DNA of 64,000 nt from CBDDGJ01 sp965199285 (GTDB lineage: Bacteria; Pseudomonadota; Alphaproteobacteria; RS24), in assembly GCA_965199285.1 (NCBI GenBank), contig OZ240687.1, positions 1,736,001-1,800,000 on the forward strand. Reading direction: 5' to 3'. Below the pieces are notes generated by a model, which searched no databases, was not told the origin of the DNA, and was given only the letters and a program-made list of their open reading frames with translations. The translations under genes and the position numbers were made by a program. Position 1 is the stretch's first letter; each line of letters starts with the position of its first letter. Below are positions 18,294 to 27,566 of the stretch, piece after piece.

Positions 18294-20498
18294 TTACTCG
18301 GTTCCGAATTCTCCCAATGTGCGTAAAGAAATATAAAGCCCGATTGTCGTTGATGGCTCAATCGATGCAACCGTGCTAAAGTCGCGCTTATAGCTTAATG
18401 AAAAATCTGTACACTCATCGTGATAGGATAATCTTAGCTCGCCACGGGCTGAGCGTTGTTCTTCTAGATCACGATAATAAGCGCCGGTCATTTTCCAATT
18501 TGTTGTGAGATGAATATGGCTGTCAATACTGGCATATTCGCGACGTTTGAAATCCGCGCTTTGTATTTCATCGAGATAAGAATGGGTAAGGCTTATACCG
18601 CCACGCTTATGGATGAAAGAGGTGGTGGTCTCATTTTGCAAAAGCGCCAGGGTTTTGCGGTCGAACCACATATCCTGCTGCCAGCGAAACCGGGCATATT
18701 GCATGAAGATTTGCCCAATATAATTTGAGGCATCATCACGATAGCCCGTATGTTGCGCAAATGAGCGCGAAGATAAATTATAAATCTGCCCGAGCTGGAA
18801 GCCAGATTTGAACCCGCCATTATGCCGATATTCATAATCCACCCCATAAGCCAGCCGACTTGCCTCATTAATGGGTTGGTGAGTGTCGAATAAATTTGTG
18901 GGTGTAAGAGAAAAACTTTGATTTGTATAAGGAATACGAGTGTAATCATCATTGCGGCTGGCAAGGGTGAGTTTCATCTGTGGCGATAGGAATTGCTGGC
19001 TATGTTCGCCATAGCGAATAAGCGGATAGTTTGCATCTATGCTGGCGCTATTGGCGATAAATTGCTCATCGCTAATAGCATCATCCTGCACCCGGAAGAG
19101 ATCGACATCAATATGGTTTTGCAATGTCACTTCAACGCCATAAGGGGTGATATATTGCTTTTCCCAATCAAGACTATTTCTCAGTTCAGAAATATTGGCA
19201 CCGCGTCGGCGTTCAGAATGTAAGGCAATATTACGCATTTTTAGCGTACCCCCGATAAAATCCTCACTGATAAAATAAGTATGTGTGAGACGTGGCAATA
19301 TGTAAGACACAGTTTCAGCGCCTAGATTATTATTGGCATAGCGATAATCCTGCGCTTCAACCTCAATCATATTACGGTCATAGCGGCGCTGGGCTGAAAT
19401 TGTGCTGGTGAGGATCACATCATCAACATAACCATATCGGTAAAAAACCGTATTATCGGTTGGCGCTTTTATATCCATATCGGTTTGCCAGCCACCAAAC
19501 CAGAAATGCCCTTCGCCCAACAAACCGCCGCGAAAATCATAATGACCATCTTGATGCGCGAGCTTGCCTTCCGGATTATGGCCGATCGCCTTTAGTTTAT
19601 AATCCCCTTGTGGGAGAAGATGCCGCCATTCGGCTTCCGCCACCGGCGATTGATGCTCGCTTAAGCGTGCTGTCATAGTCAGATCATATTGTGGTGCAAG
19701 GTTGAAATAATAGGCTTGCTCATAGGTGAAACCAAAATCACTCTTAAACCCCAAATGCGGATATAAAAAACCGCTTGCCCGTTCATCGCTTGTACTATGC
19801 GCCAAGTAAGGTGTATACAAAACCGGGATACCTGCCATTTCGATCCGGGCATGTTTATATTTTGCGATTTGCGTGTCTCTATTATGCTGCATATGCGTGG
19901 CTCGCACTTGCCAGAGCGGCGGGTGCTGCTGATTTTCACGCTGTTGATTTTTACAGGGCTCACAAGCCGAATAAATTGGGGCAGATATATCGGTTACGGT
20001 TTGGTTTTTCATCACCGCATGTGGGGATCGTGTCCAGCTATTAGAAATGAAAACCGCATATAAGTTATTTAGCGTCGCTTCACGAAACCCATCAGAAAAC
20101 AGCGCGTCTGTGGCATGAATCGTGGTGGTCTCATCAATCTTGAAAATAACATGATCATCGGCATTGATTGTATCTTCGTCATGTTTCCAGATCATGTGTT
20201 GTGCGTTTACCACGCTTCCATTTGGGTGGAGAAACCGAATATTGCCTGTCGCTGTGCTACTGTTCTTATTTTGATCCCAAACCAGCATATCTGAAAATAA
20301 AGCCTGCTGTTGATAATCAACCCGCACATTGCCTTGCGCATAAACCTTTGCATCTGTTTCATCAAAGCGTAGCTGATCAGCCTCTATTTCGGCTAAGTCT
20401 TGTGCATAGGCCAGGGTAGGCCACAAAAAAAGAAAAAGCCACAGAGCCCGAAAAGACCACAGAGCACGAAAAAAAAAGCGATGAAGAAAATCCGACAT
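18294..20498 (-). CDS. lptD: LPS-assembly outer membrane protein LptD
   Basis: 734 residues, normal length for alphaproteobacteria. Signal peptide region LWLFLFLWPTLAYA, then the OstA-like periplasmic jellyroll (IEADQLRFDETDAKVYAQGNVRVDYQQ), then a large beta-barrel domain. Conserved HAVMKNQTVTDISAPIYSACEPC carries the first disulfide Cys pair. With LptE it inserts LPS in the outer leaflet. The usual surA-pdxA-ksgA neighbours are not downstream here; msrB follows. Confidence 0.92.
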   Translation of the reverse strand: MSDFLHRFFFRALWSFRALWLFLFLWPTLAYAQDLAEIEADQLRFDETDAKVYAQGNVRVDYQQQALFSDMLVWDQNKNSSTATGNIRFLHPNGSVVNAQHMIWKHDEDTINADDHVIFKIDETTTIHATDALFSDGFREATLNNLYAVFISNSWTRSPHAVMKNQTVTDISAPIYSACEPCKNQQRENQQHPPLWQVRATHMQHNRDTQIAKYKHARIEMAGIPVLYTPYLAHSTSDERASGFLYPHLGFKSDFGFTYEQAYYFNLAPQYDLTMTARLSEHQSPVAEAEWRHLLPQGDYKLKAIGHNPEGKLAHQDGHYDFRGGLLGEGHFWFGGWQTDMDIKAPTDNTVFYRYGYVDDVILTSTISAQRRYDRNMIEVEAQDYRYANNNLGAETVSYILPRLTHTYFISEDFIGGTLKMRNIALHSERRRGANISELRNSLDWEKQYITPYGVEVTLQNHIDVDLFRVQDDAISDEQFIANSASIDANYPLIRYGEHSQQFLSPQMKLTLASRNDDYTRIPYTNQSFSLTPTNLFDTHQPINEASRLAYGVDYEYRHNGGFKSGFQLGQIYNLSSRSFAQHTGYRDDASNYIGQIFMQYARFRWQQDMWFDRKTLALLQNETTTSFIHKRGGISLTHSYLDEIQSADFKRREYASIDSHIHLTTNWKMTGAYYRDLEEQRSARGELRLSYHDECTDFSLSYKRDFSTVASIEPSTTIGLYISLRTLGEFGTE

Positions 20499-20613
20499 AC
20501 TGCTTTTTACGTTAAAAACAGATTCTATAAAACCAAAATATCACGAGAAAAAGAAATGAAGCTCTTTGTGATTTACGGGCTCGCGATTTACATGCCAGTT
20601 ATTTATTTTTGCC

Positions 20614-21144
20614 TTACTTGTTTTTTCCTAAGCCAATCTGATTGGCCAGTTCCGAGCGGCGCTTGGAGTAATTCGGCGCAACCATGGGATAATCATCAGA
20701 CAATCCCCAGCGATGGCGATAATCTTCTGGTGTCATCCCAAATGCGGCTTTTAAGTGTCGCCGCAGTGTTTTTAGTTTTTTCCCATCCTCAAGGCAGATC
20801 ACATAATCATCATGAATACTGTCTTCGATCGGCACAGCAGGGCGATTAGTTGATCTTAATCTTTGGTGCTTGTCCTGATTTTCAATGACTTGCGAACCAA
20901 GTTGACGATGCAGCTGATCTTCCTGCAAGCGGTCAAGTGTTGCATAAACGCTTTCAATCAGGGGAACGATTTCTTCTGCCGCAAGCTGAGTGTTGCCAAC
21001 ATAAGCACTTACAATTTCCCGCGTATAATCTAATACATTATGCGTTTCTGTATCATCCTTCACAATGCTGTTTTGTTTGTTTTGGCGAAAAGCCTCTTGC
21101 GCAGCTTTTCCTAGCTCATCTGTTTCTTGTTTTTTATATTTCAT
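20614..21144 (-). CDS. mucR: MucR/Ros family transcriptional regulator
   Basis: 176 residues with a C-terminal Ros/MucR zinc-finger-like domain: SIHDDYVICLEDGKKLKTLRRHLKAAFGMTPEDYRHRWGL, then DYPMVAPNYSKRRSELANQIGLG, almost the family consensus. An N-terminal oligomerisation region (DYTREIVSAYVGNTQLAAEEI) is present. Only one of two finger cysteines is kept, as in many MucR proteins. It binds AT-rich DNA as an H-NS-like global regulator of envelope and motility genes. The AT-rich 21145-21498 region upstream is a likely autoregulatory target. Confidence 0.93.
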   Translation of the reverse strand: MKYKKQETDELGKAAQEAFRQNKQNSIVKDDTETHNVLDYTREIVSAYVGNTQLAAEEIVPLIESVYATLDRLQEDQLHRQLGSQVIENQDKHQRLRSTNRPAVPIEDSIHDDYVICLEDGKKLKTLRRHLKAAFGMTPEDYRHRWGLSDDYPMVAPNYSKRRSELANQIGLGKNK

Positions 21145-21543
21145 GCACTATTCCATCAATATTTATTGCCCATTATTTCATGCGGCATTTAATTTATTTT
21201 GTTATTTTATAGTCAAGCCAACCCATTTTAGTAAGTATAATCGCTTTAGTAAACTTATAACTTTTAGTCAACTCATAATCATAATATCACCACATATACT
21301 TAGCCATCATGTACCCTTACTTTAATAAGCATGATATTTAACATGGATGATCATTTCATTATATTATTAAAATATTTTGATACAAGTAATACAATTTGAT
21401 TACTTGTGGATAAAGCTGTTAAAATATGTAAAAAATATGTTCTATTTTTATGAGAATTCTTGATATGCGATTGATAGATAGCTTCTTTTTTAATTTCTTT
21501 GTTCATGTTATCACCCGTTACGGAGGGAGCAGAAAGAAGATCA
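21145..21543. promoter_or_regulatory. AT-rich intergenic region with palindromic operator candidate
   Basis: No gene. This divergent region separates mucR and the MFS transporter. A perfect 9-8-9 inverted repeat, ACAAGTAAT (21382-21390) and ATTACTTGT (21399-21407), is an operator candidate. A possible promoter for the transporter is TTGATT (21396-21401), 17-nt spacer, TTAAAA (21419-21424), so the palindrome overlaps its -35. MucR itself could bind the AT-rich stretch. The predicted leader of about 110 nt before the transporter start shows no recognised riboswitch. Confidence 0.5.
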
Positions 21544-22851
21544 ATGCCAAACCAATCAACCGATTCTGTACATATTGAGCTTGGACAAGCCACCCCCACC
21601 ACGCCTGAAGAAAGGCGACGTGGGCTTGTCCTTCTTTTTATATCCTTACTTTGCATAGGGATGGGGCAAAATCTCTTTTTCGCACTCTTCCCGCCGATCG
21701 CGCGGGATATTGGAATGAACGAAATAGAAATGAGTGCAATTTTTACTTTATCAGGAATTGCATGGGTTATCATGAGTCCTGTTTGGGGAGAAAGGAGTAC
21801 AAAATGGGGAAGAAAGCCTATTATTTTGATTGGTATATTCGGGTTTGGTCTCTCCACAATCGGTATTGGGGTACTTTTATTTTTGCATGAGGCCGGGTGG
21901 TTTTCGCTATTGGTCACCTTTATCGCCATGGTGATTACGCGCAGCTTGTTTGGCTTATTGGGCTCTGGCGCGCCAGCGGCGGCACAGGCTTATGTTGCTG
22001 ATCGCACCAGCCGTGCCGAGCGCACTCGTGGGGTTGCGGCGATCGGTGCTGCTTTTGGCACGGGCACAGTGGTTGGGCCTGGTTTTGCGGCTGTTTTTGT
22101 CGCCTGGCACATATTGGCGCCATTTTTTGTGTTGGGCAGCATGGCGCTTATCGCCATGCTCAGTATTTTATGGTTTTTGCCAGAGCGTACCAAACCTGTG
22201 CAGCCGCAACAACAAGAACAGCAAGCAACTCTCAAATTCACTGATAAGCGCATTCGCCTTTACGTTATTATGGGGGTGATCGTGTCTTTTATTCAGGCAG
22301 CGGTGATGCAGGTGGCAGCGATTTTTGTGATGGATGATATGGGGCTCGCTTCAGCCGAAGCGACGCAAATTGTTGGCCTGGGGATGATGAGCATGGCGGT
22401 CGCGACACTATTCGCACAGCTTGTGATTATTCCTTTTAGCAATTTATCCGTGCGCGCTTTGATGATTTGGGGATCTTTCTTTCTATGTGTTGGCATATTA
22501 TTGCTTTTATTACCTGTTAATTTAGCCGGTTTCGTCATCGGTTTCGGCTTGCAAGGTTTGGGCATGGGTTTGTTGCGGCCTGCTATTGCGGCGGCCTCTT
22601 CACTTAATGTCGAAGCGCATGAGCAAGGCGGTGTGGCAGGCATTATCAATTCAACAGCCGCTGTGGGGGTGATTTTTGTACCTGTGCTGATTATGCCGCT
22701 TTATCTGTTATCGCATATTTATCCCTTTCTTTTGGCACTGGTCTTTTCGGCCGCCATTTTGCTGATGGCCTGGCGTGCTGATGACATTGTAGATAAAGAG
22801 GTCGACAGCCAAGCGGTTCAGGAAGAGGCGTTGACCCGCCCTGGCGATTAG
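21544..22851 (+). CDS. MFS transporter
   Basis: 435 residues from the ATG at 21544 (SD-like AAGAAG upstream); the frame extends 15 codons further up without support. About twelve hydrophobic helices, and the MFS motif A region WGERSTKWGRKPIILIGIFGF between TM2 and TM3. A TPEERRRGLVLLF start puts the N-terminus in the cytoplasm. The family exports drugs or metabolites; substrate unknown. Proximity to mucR suggests regulation through the shared intergenic region. Confidence 0.85.
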   Translation: MPNQSTDSVHIELGQATPTTPEERRRGLVLLFISLLCIGMGQNLFFALFPPIARDIGMNEIEMSAIFTLSGIAWVIMSPVWGERSTKWGRKPIILIGIFGFGLSTIGIGVLLFLHEAGWFSLLVTFIAMVITRSLFGLLGSGAPAAAQAYVADRTSRAERTRGVAAIGAAFGTGTVVGPGFAAVFVAWHILAPFFVLGSMALIAMLSILWFLPERTKPVQPQQQEQQATLKFTDKRIRLYVIMGVIVSFIQAAVMQVAAIFVMDDMGLASAEATQIVGLGMMSMAVATLFAQLVIIPFSNLSVRALMIWGSFFLCVGILLLLLPVNLAGFVIGFGLQGLGMGLLRPAIAAASSLNVEAHEQGGVAGIINSTAAVGVIFVPVLIMPLYLLSHIYPFLLALVFSAAILLMAWRADDIVDKEVDSQAVQEEALTRPGD

Positions 22852-22927
22852 AAGCCGGCATATGAAAATAGAGGGAGTGTGAAAATAAACCGCATTCACT
22901 GATTATGAGTCATGCTATAGGTGGGCT

Positions 22928-23656
22928 ATGAATGATTCACTTGACCATTTGCGCGGTGATAAGCGGAGAGAGTTAGACCGCATTGTCGAAATTCTATTCG
23001 AAGAGTTTGAAGCGGTGCGGGTGCGTAAAAAAGCAGACCAGAAAAAACGTGGGCGGATTTTGAAAATCATCCTGTTCGGGTCCTTTGCGCGGGGCGATTG
23101 GGTGGAAGACCATATAAGCGGTTATAAAAGCGATTATGACCTTCTGATTATCGTCAATGACCGCTATTTTTGTGATTTTGAGTTTTGGGAACGCGCCGAA
23201 GAGCGGTTTCTCACAGACTCGAAAATTGACCATGCTGTGCAGATAGTGGTTGAACCATTTGATGATGTGAATCGACAATTAAGCGAGGGGCAATATTTTT
23301 TCTCTGATATTCGCGATCAGGCGGTTGCCTTATATGAAGCTGACCCGATGCAGGAATTAGCACAAGCTAAGCCGATGAATGAAGCAGAATTTATCCGCCT
23401 CTCGCAAGAGCATTTTGATAAAATGTTTCCTCTTGCAAAAGAGTTTTTAGATTATGCAGAAAGCGGTATTGAGAAAGGAAATTATAATACTGCTGCCTTT
23501 CTTCTTCATCAAGCGACCGAACATGCTTATGCGGCATTTTTGCTTACTTATACGCATTATAAACCAGACATACATCATATTGGTAAATTACGTGGTTTTT
23601 CTGAAACTATCTATGCTCGACAAATGGCCTATATTGTGCCATATTATCACCTATAA
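22928..23656 (+). CDS. MNT-HEPN protein (nucleotidyltransferase fused to shortened HEPN domain)
   Basis: 242 residues. N-terminal minimal nucleotidyltransferase motif FGSFARGDW (50-58) and SDYDLLIIV (68-76); a HEPN helix bundle starts near 150 with ... AAFLLHQATEHAYAAFLLTYTHYKP. Fused MNT-HEPN proteins are usually near 300 residues; this ends shortly after HKIGKL, so the last HEPN helix with the expected R-x4-6-H region is missing. It could be a stand-alone nucleotidyltransferase or a decayed toxin-antitoxin-like gene. No partner gene is adjacent. Confidence 0.75.
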   Translation: MNDSLDHLRGDKRRELDRIVEILFEEFEAVRVRKKADQKKRGRILKIILFGSFARGDWVEDHISGYKSDYDLLIIVNDRYFCDFEFWERAEERFLTDSKIDHAVQIVVEPFDDVNRQLSEGQYFFSDIRDQAVALYEADPMQELAQAKPMNEAEFIRLSQEHFDKMFPLAKEFLDYAESGIEKGNYNTAAFLLHQATEHAYAAFLLTYTHYKPDIHHIGKLRGFSETIYARQMAYIVPYYHL

Positions 23657-23748
23657 ATAGCAAGGGGGAAGGTGCAAAACTAGTGGGTTTTTAATTATTC
23701 ATATTGAGATCCCTTTCATTTTTCAATTAAGTGCGAAAGGAGAGGCTT

Positions 23749-24546
23749 ATGAAAATGAATAAAATTATTATAATTTTGTGCTTATCACTTATTAGTAGCT
23801 GTGGAGCGATTGAACGCATCACCCATCCTGACAGAAGAGAGATCACCGCAAGCAGAGTTCATTTGGTCGATCATTATGTCGAAAAGGGATATAACAATTT
23901 TTTATTTCGCGGCAGTGACCCTGTATTGAATAGCAATGAGTTCGCATATGATGAATTGGTCGATTTAATAAAAGCCGCTGCCCAAAGGGATGGCGTAGAT
24001 TTGCCGGACGATTTCTACCTTATAGACGTTAGCCTGCTTTTTGTTGAGTTAGCCGACTTATCTGTAGAAATGCAATATTTTGCCGAAAACCCCGAAAAGG
24101 GCGAATTTGTAAATTACCCTGTTTTTGGGCATATTGGCGGAAACCAGTTTGAACGCACAATACATATTGCGGATAGAAGCGTTCATTTTATAAACCATTT
24201 TTTATCTTACTCTGTATTCGGAAAGTTAGAACGAAAATTGAAAGAATTTCAAAACGCAAATCAATCGCTTACGCATCTGGATATAAAAGCCGTTACCGGT
24301 ATAAGGGGGCTGTTAACGCAAAAGCGTGAAAAGTCAATCATTGTTTATGTGCATTGTGTCGCTGGCTGCGATAGAACAGGCGAGGTTATCGGCGCTTATA
24401 GGATGCAATATATGGAGGAAGACGTTCAGACTGTTTTTAACAAAAACACGCAAGAATGTGGCAGAGCGGAAAATAGCTTTTCAGTTAGTTCTTTGGAAGC
24501 CTATTATCGCTATCTTGGTAATAAGAATTGTGATGTAGAAAACTAG
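23749..24546 (+). CDS. Lipoprotein with a tyrosine/dual-specificity phosphatase motif
   Basis: 265 residues from the ATG at 23749 behind AAAGGAGAGG. Signal peptide and lipobox LISSC (Cys18) indicate an envelope lipoprotein. The phosphatase signature CX5R is VHCVAGCDRTG (Cys203, Arg209), with the general context of cysteine-dependent phosphatases; an Asp in the FRGSDPV loop (about 55) could be the general acid. Being lipidated and probably periplasmic, it may act on a sugar phosphate or phospholipid rather than a protein (inference). AT-rich; probably acquired. Confidence 0.72.
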   Translation: MKMNKIIIILCLSLISSCGAIERITHPDRREITASRVHLVDHYVEKGYNNFLFRGSDPVLNSNEFAYDELVDLIKAAAQRDGVDLPDDFYLIDVSLLFVELADLSVEMQYFAENPEKGEFVNYPVFGHIGGNQFERTIHIADRSVHFINHFLSYSVFGKLERKLKEFQNANQSLTHLDIKAVTGIRGLLTQKREKSIIVYVHCVAGCDRTGEVIGAYRMQYMEEDVQTVFNKNTQECGRAENSFSVSSLEAYYRYLGNKNCDVEN

Positions 24547-24573
24547 GCTATATATTACCCGCTATTTCCTCAT

Positions 24574-25113
24574 TTAGCGGGGGGCGAGGACCATCATCAT
24601 TTGACGGCCTTCCAGCTTGGGGGCGGCTTCGACTTTGCTGGTCTCTTCCATCTCTTCGCGCACGCGGTCTAATAATTGCATACCAAGCTGCTGATGCGCC
24701 ATTTCGCGCCCCCGAAACCGGATTGTCATTTTAACCTTATCGCCATTTTCGATAAATTTTCGGACATTGCGCATTTTCACGTCATAATCATGCGTATCAA
24801 TATTGGGACGCATTTTAATCTCTTTCACCTCAACGGTTTTCTGATTTTTACGCGCTTGCGCCGCCTTTTTCTGTTCCTGATATTTGAGCTTGCCATAGTC
24901 AATAATTTTGCAGACAGGCGGTTTCGCATTGGGGGAAACTTCAACCAAATCGAGCCCTTCTTCTTGTGCCATAGCAAGCGCCGTATCAATATCGGTAATG
25001 CCATGCTTGTCGCCATTTGCCCCAATCAGCAGAATTTGGGGATTATCAATCATTGTGTTCACCCGTGGTCCTTTTGGTTTTTCGGGTTGTGCACTAAAAG
25101 GTCGTCTAGCTAT
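24574..25113 (-). CDS. infC: Translation initiation factor IF-3
   Basis: Conserved IF-3 from VSPNAKPPVCKIIDYGKLKYQEQKK to MRPNIDTHDYDVKMRNVRKFIENGDKVK and FRGREMAHQQLGMQLLDRV. The only AUG/GUG starts available (25062, 25053) lack an SD and drop the family's N-terminal basic stretch. Reading upstream in frame gives IARRPFSAQPEKPKGPRVNT, matching family N-termini, preceded by AGGAG. The start is therefore probably AUA at 25113-25111 (179 aa), or AUC one codon earlier, as for the AUU start of E. coli infC, which allows IF-3 autoregulation. Confidence 0.93.
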   Translation of the reverse strand: MARRPFSAQPEKPKGPRVNTMIDNPQILLIGANGDKHGITDIDTALAMAQEEGLDLVEVSPNAKPPVCKIIDYGKLKYQEQKKAAQARKNQKTVEVKEIKMRPNIDTHDYDVKMRNVRKFIENGDKVKMTIRFRGREMAHQQLGMQLLDRVREEMEETSKVEAAPKLEGRQMMMVLAPR

Positions 25114-25187
25114 GATGCGCTCCTCTCATTATTAAAGATTATCTATGGTTTATGACATTTACGGTCTAAGTCAATATTTATTTACGT

Positions 25188-25526
25188 TTATTTCGTATTG
25201 TTTGGGGCGGTATAATGATGATACCAAGGCGGGCAGGGCCAGATAAAATATCGCAGCCAGCTAAAGCGGGGCGGCCAAAAATCATAAATTGCGGCAAATT
25301 GTCGCCATGATATGCGGCGGATAAGTGCCAAAAAGCCACGTAATCCGAGCCGGTCAAACAGCCATATTTCATCTGCCGGAAGCGGGGATAGCTGATGTTC
25401 TGGACGGATGAGAATAGTCACATGCGTATATGTTTGGCGCAACTGATTTATGGCATCGGCAAGCTCATGTGCTGGGGCGGCACAGGCAATTAATAAAGCG
25501 TGGTCATTTGGGTGAGGCGGAGGCAT
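25188..25526 (-). CDS. Small hypothetical protein downstream of glycosyltransferase
   Basis: 112 residues from the ATG at 25526; no signal peptide. LLIACAAPAHELADAINQLRQTYTHVTILIRP at the N-terminus looks like a Rossmann strand-helix-strand, as in GT9 heptosyltransferases, but the protein is far too short for one and ends in an aromatic, basic tail. It starts 9 bases after the upstream GT4 stop, so it is probably in that operon. Function unknown; could be a truncated glycosyltransferase. Confidence 0.5.
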   Translation of the reverse strand: MPPPHPNDHALLIACAAPAHELADAINQLRQTYTHVTILIRPEHQLSPLPADEIWLFDRLGLRGFLALIRRISWRQFAAIYDFWPPRFSWLRYFIWPCPPWYHHYTAPNNTK

Positions 25527-25534
25527 TGGACAAC

Positions 25535-26677
25535 TTATTCTGCCAGTAATTCTTGATAAACCGCAAGAGTGGCGGCGCACATTTTGGCGCGGCTAAATTT
25601 ATCGACAATATGCGCCCGTGCCTGCCGCCCGATTTTGCGCCGCGCGGGGGCATCTAAAGACAGGGCTGCCGCAAGGCTTTGCGATAAAGCGGCCGGATCA
25701 TTTGGTGGCACGAGCCAACCGGTTTCATCTTGGTTGATGGTTTCACAAAAGCCGCCAATATTGCTGGCAATCACCGGACGGGCGGCGGCCTGTGCCTCAA
25801 TCGCAGTGCGGCCAAATGGTTCGGGTTCGCGCGAGGGCAGGCAAATAATATCGCTCGCCGCATAAGCAAGCGGCATATTGCTGACAAGACCCGCAAAATA
25901 AACATAATCTGTAACTCCTAAATCTTTCGCTAGATTTTGTAGGGCGGTAAGATACTCATCACGGCCTTGCGCGCTGCCCGCAAAAACAAGATAGGGCTTT
26001 TTTACCTCTTGCGGTAGGGCGTGAAGCGCGCGGATAAGCGTGCTTTGCCCTTTCCATTGCGTAAGACGGGCAGGGCATAAAATCACCCGTGCGGATTTTT
26101 CAATCCCCCAATCCTGTTTTTGCTTTTGCCTTTCTGCTGCTTTTATCCGGCGCGGATTAAGCGCATCAATATCGCACCCACGCGGAATAATACGGAGCTT
26201 CTGCTCATCCGTGCCATGCCGTTCATGTATCATCGCTGCCGTATAATGCGAATTGGCAATGGTGAGCGCGCCGCGTGTCATCACAGAATTATAAAATCGT
26301 TTTATCGCGGGTGCGGCTGGCACTTTGCTGTGATAGGTTGCAAGATAGGGAATATGTGCGCGGCGCGCCGCAAACAGGCATGACCACGCCGGCGCCCGCG
26401 AACGCGCATGCAGAATATCCACCCGTTCGGTTTTGATTTTATCCGCCAGCCTGCTAATATTGCGCCATATAGTGAGCGGATTTTTGGAAGCCACTGGCAA
26501 ATCAATAATCTCGCCGCCATCTTTACGGATTTGCGCTGCCAACCGCCCGCCTTGGCTGGCAATGAGAGAGCGATGCCCCGCCGCCGCCAGCGCCGCATTA
26601 ATTTCTACCGTTGATGTTTCTGCCCCGCCAATATTCAAATGCGGAATGACTTGCAAAATGGTCATATTGTGTTTCAT
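25535..26677 (-). CDS. GT4-family glycosyltransferase
   Basis: 380 residues. Nucleotide-sugar GT-B fold: VIPHLNIGGAETSTVEINAAL (acceptor side), the C-terminal lobe with LCPARLTQWKGQSTLIRAL, YVYFAGLVSNMPLAYAASDIICLPSREPEPFGRTAIEAQAAARPVIASNIGG. The E-x7-E motif EPEPFGRTAIE is present. Probably decorates LPS or another surface glycan. AAGG five bases upstream supports ATG 26677. The start codon is 26 bases from a divergent alpha/beta hydrolase start. Confidence 0.93.
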   Translation of the reverse strand: MKHNMTILQVIPHLNIGGAETSTVEINAALAAAGHRSLIASQGGRLAAQIRKDGGEIIDLPVASKNPLTIWRNISRLADKIKTERVDILHARSRAPAWSCLFAARRAHIPYLATYHSKVPAAPAIKRFYNSVMTRGALTIANSHYTAAMIHERHGTDEQKLRIIPRGCDIDALNPRRIKAAERQKQKQDWGIEKSARVILCPARLTQWKGQSTLIRALHALPQEVKKPYLVFAGSAQGRDEYLTALQNLAKDLGVTDYVYFAGLVSNMPLAYAASDIICLPSREPEPFGRTAIEAQAAARPVIASNIGGFCETINQDETGWLVPPNDPAALSQSLAAALSLDAPARRKIGRQARAHIVDKFSRAKMCAATLAVYQELLAE

Positions 26678-26703
26678 ATTAGCCTTGTAAAACAGGCAGG
26701 CTG

Positions 26704-27462
26704 ATGACGCAATTCTTTATCTATGAAAATTCCCATCATGGCGAAGTAAAGCTCGCTTACCAAAAACATCTAGGCGCAGATACAGATTTGCCTGGTCTGG
26801 TGTTTTTCCCGGGTTTCAAATCCGATATGACGGGCAGCAAGGCGCAAGCGGTTTTTAATTGGGCGGTGCAGCATCATCGCAGCGCCTTATTATTTGATTA
26901 TTTCGGGCATGGGCAATCGGAAGGCAATTTTGCGGCAGGTATTATCAGCGCTTGGCGGGAAGAGGTAAACACGGTTTTACAAAACCTCACCACTGGCAAG
27001 CAGATTTTAATCGGTTCGAGCTTTGGCGGATTTTTATCGCTGCTTGCCGCGCTCGATCAGCCGGAGCGGATTGCCGCTTTGGTGCTCATCGCGCCAGCAG
27101 TTGATATGACCGAACGGCTTATGTGGCAAAATTTTTCTGAAGATGAGCGCCGACAAATCGAGACAGAGGGGGGTTGCAAGCGCGCTTCCGAATATGATGA
27201 TGAGGGCTATCCCATCACCCGCGCCTTGATTGAAGATGGCCGCGCCCATTGTCTGTTGGATAAGGCAATTAATGTGCACATTCCGGTGCGGATTTTACAT
27301 GGGCAGGAAGATGCCTCCGTGCCATGGCAATTATCGTTTGAGCTGGCAGAGAAAATTACCGGCGACGATGTGCGCTTGCATATGTTCAAAAATGGCGATC
27401 ATAGCCTCTCCGAACCGCCGCAATTAGATTTTTTACGGCAGGTTTTGCAAGAGATTAAATAA
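26704..27462 (+). CDS. Alpha/beta hydrolase
   Basis: 252 residues with the fold's catalytic triad visible: nucleophile GSSFGG (about residues 101-106), an acidic residue in LHGQEDASVP, and the His in NGDHSLSEP. The FPGFKSDMTGSKAQAV start and FDYFGHGQS segment are typical of serine aminopeptidase-like or carboxylesterase hydrolases. No signal peptide, so cytoplasmic. Substrate unknown. Confidence 0.9.
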   Translation: MTQFFIYENSHHGEVKLAYQKHLGADTDLPGLVFFPGFKSDMTGSKAQAVFNWAVQHHRSALLFDYFGHGQSEGNFAAGIISAWREEVNTVLQNLTTGKQILIGSSFGGFLSLLAALDQPERIAALVLIAPAVDMTERLMWQNFSEDERRQIETEGGCKRASEYDDEGYPITRALIEDGRAHCLLDKAINVHIPVRILHGQEDASVPWQLSFELAEKITGDDVRLHMFKNGDHSLSEPPQLDFLRQVLQEIK

Positions 27463-27487
27463 GTCGTGAGCGAAGCAAATAAGGAGG

Positions 27488-27564
27488 TGGTGGGCCCGGC
27501 AGGATTTGAACCTGCGACCAGACCGTTATGAGCGGCCTGCTCTAACCAACTGAGCTACAGGCCC
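27488..27564 (-). tRNA. tRNA with CAU anticodon, probably tRNA-Ile2 (lysidine-modified)
   Basis: Cloverleaf on the minus strand with GGGCCTG/CGGGCCC acceptor, encoded CCA (27488-27490) and anticodon loop CTCATAA. Its acceptor stem equals that of the tRNA-Ile(GAU) at 59303, and the AGAGCAGGC D-stem side and GGTCGC variable region resemble tRNA-Ile(CAU) rather than elongator Met, so lysidine conversion by TilS would make it decode AUA. Elongator Met cannot be ruled out. Confidence 0.8.
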
Positions 27565-27566
27565 TC

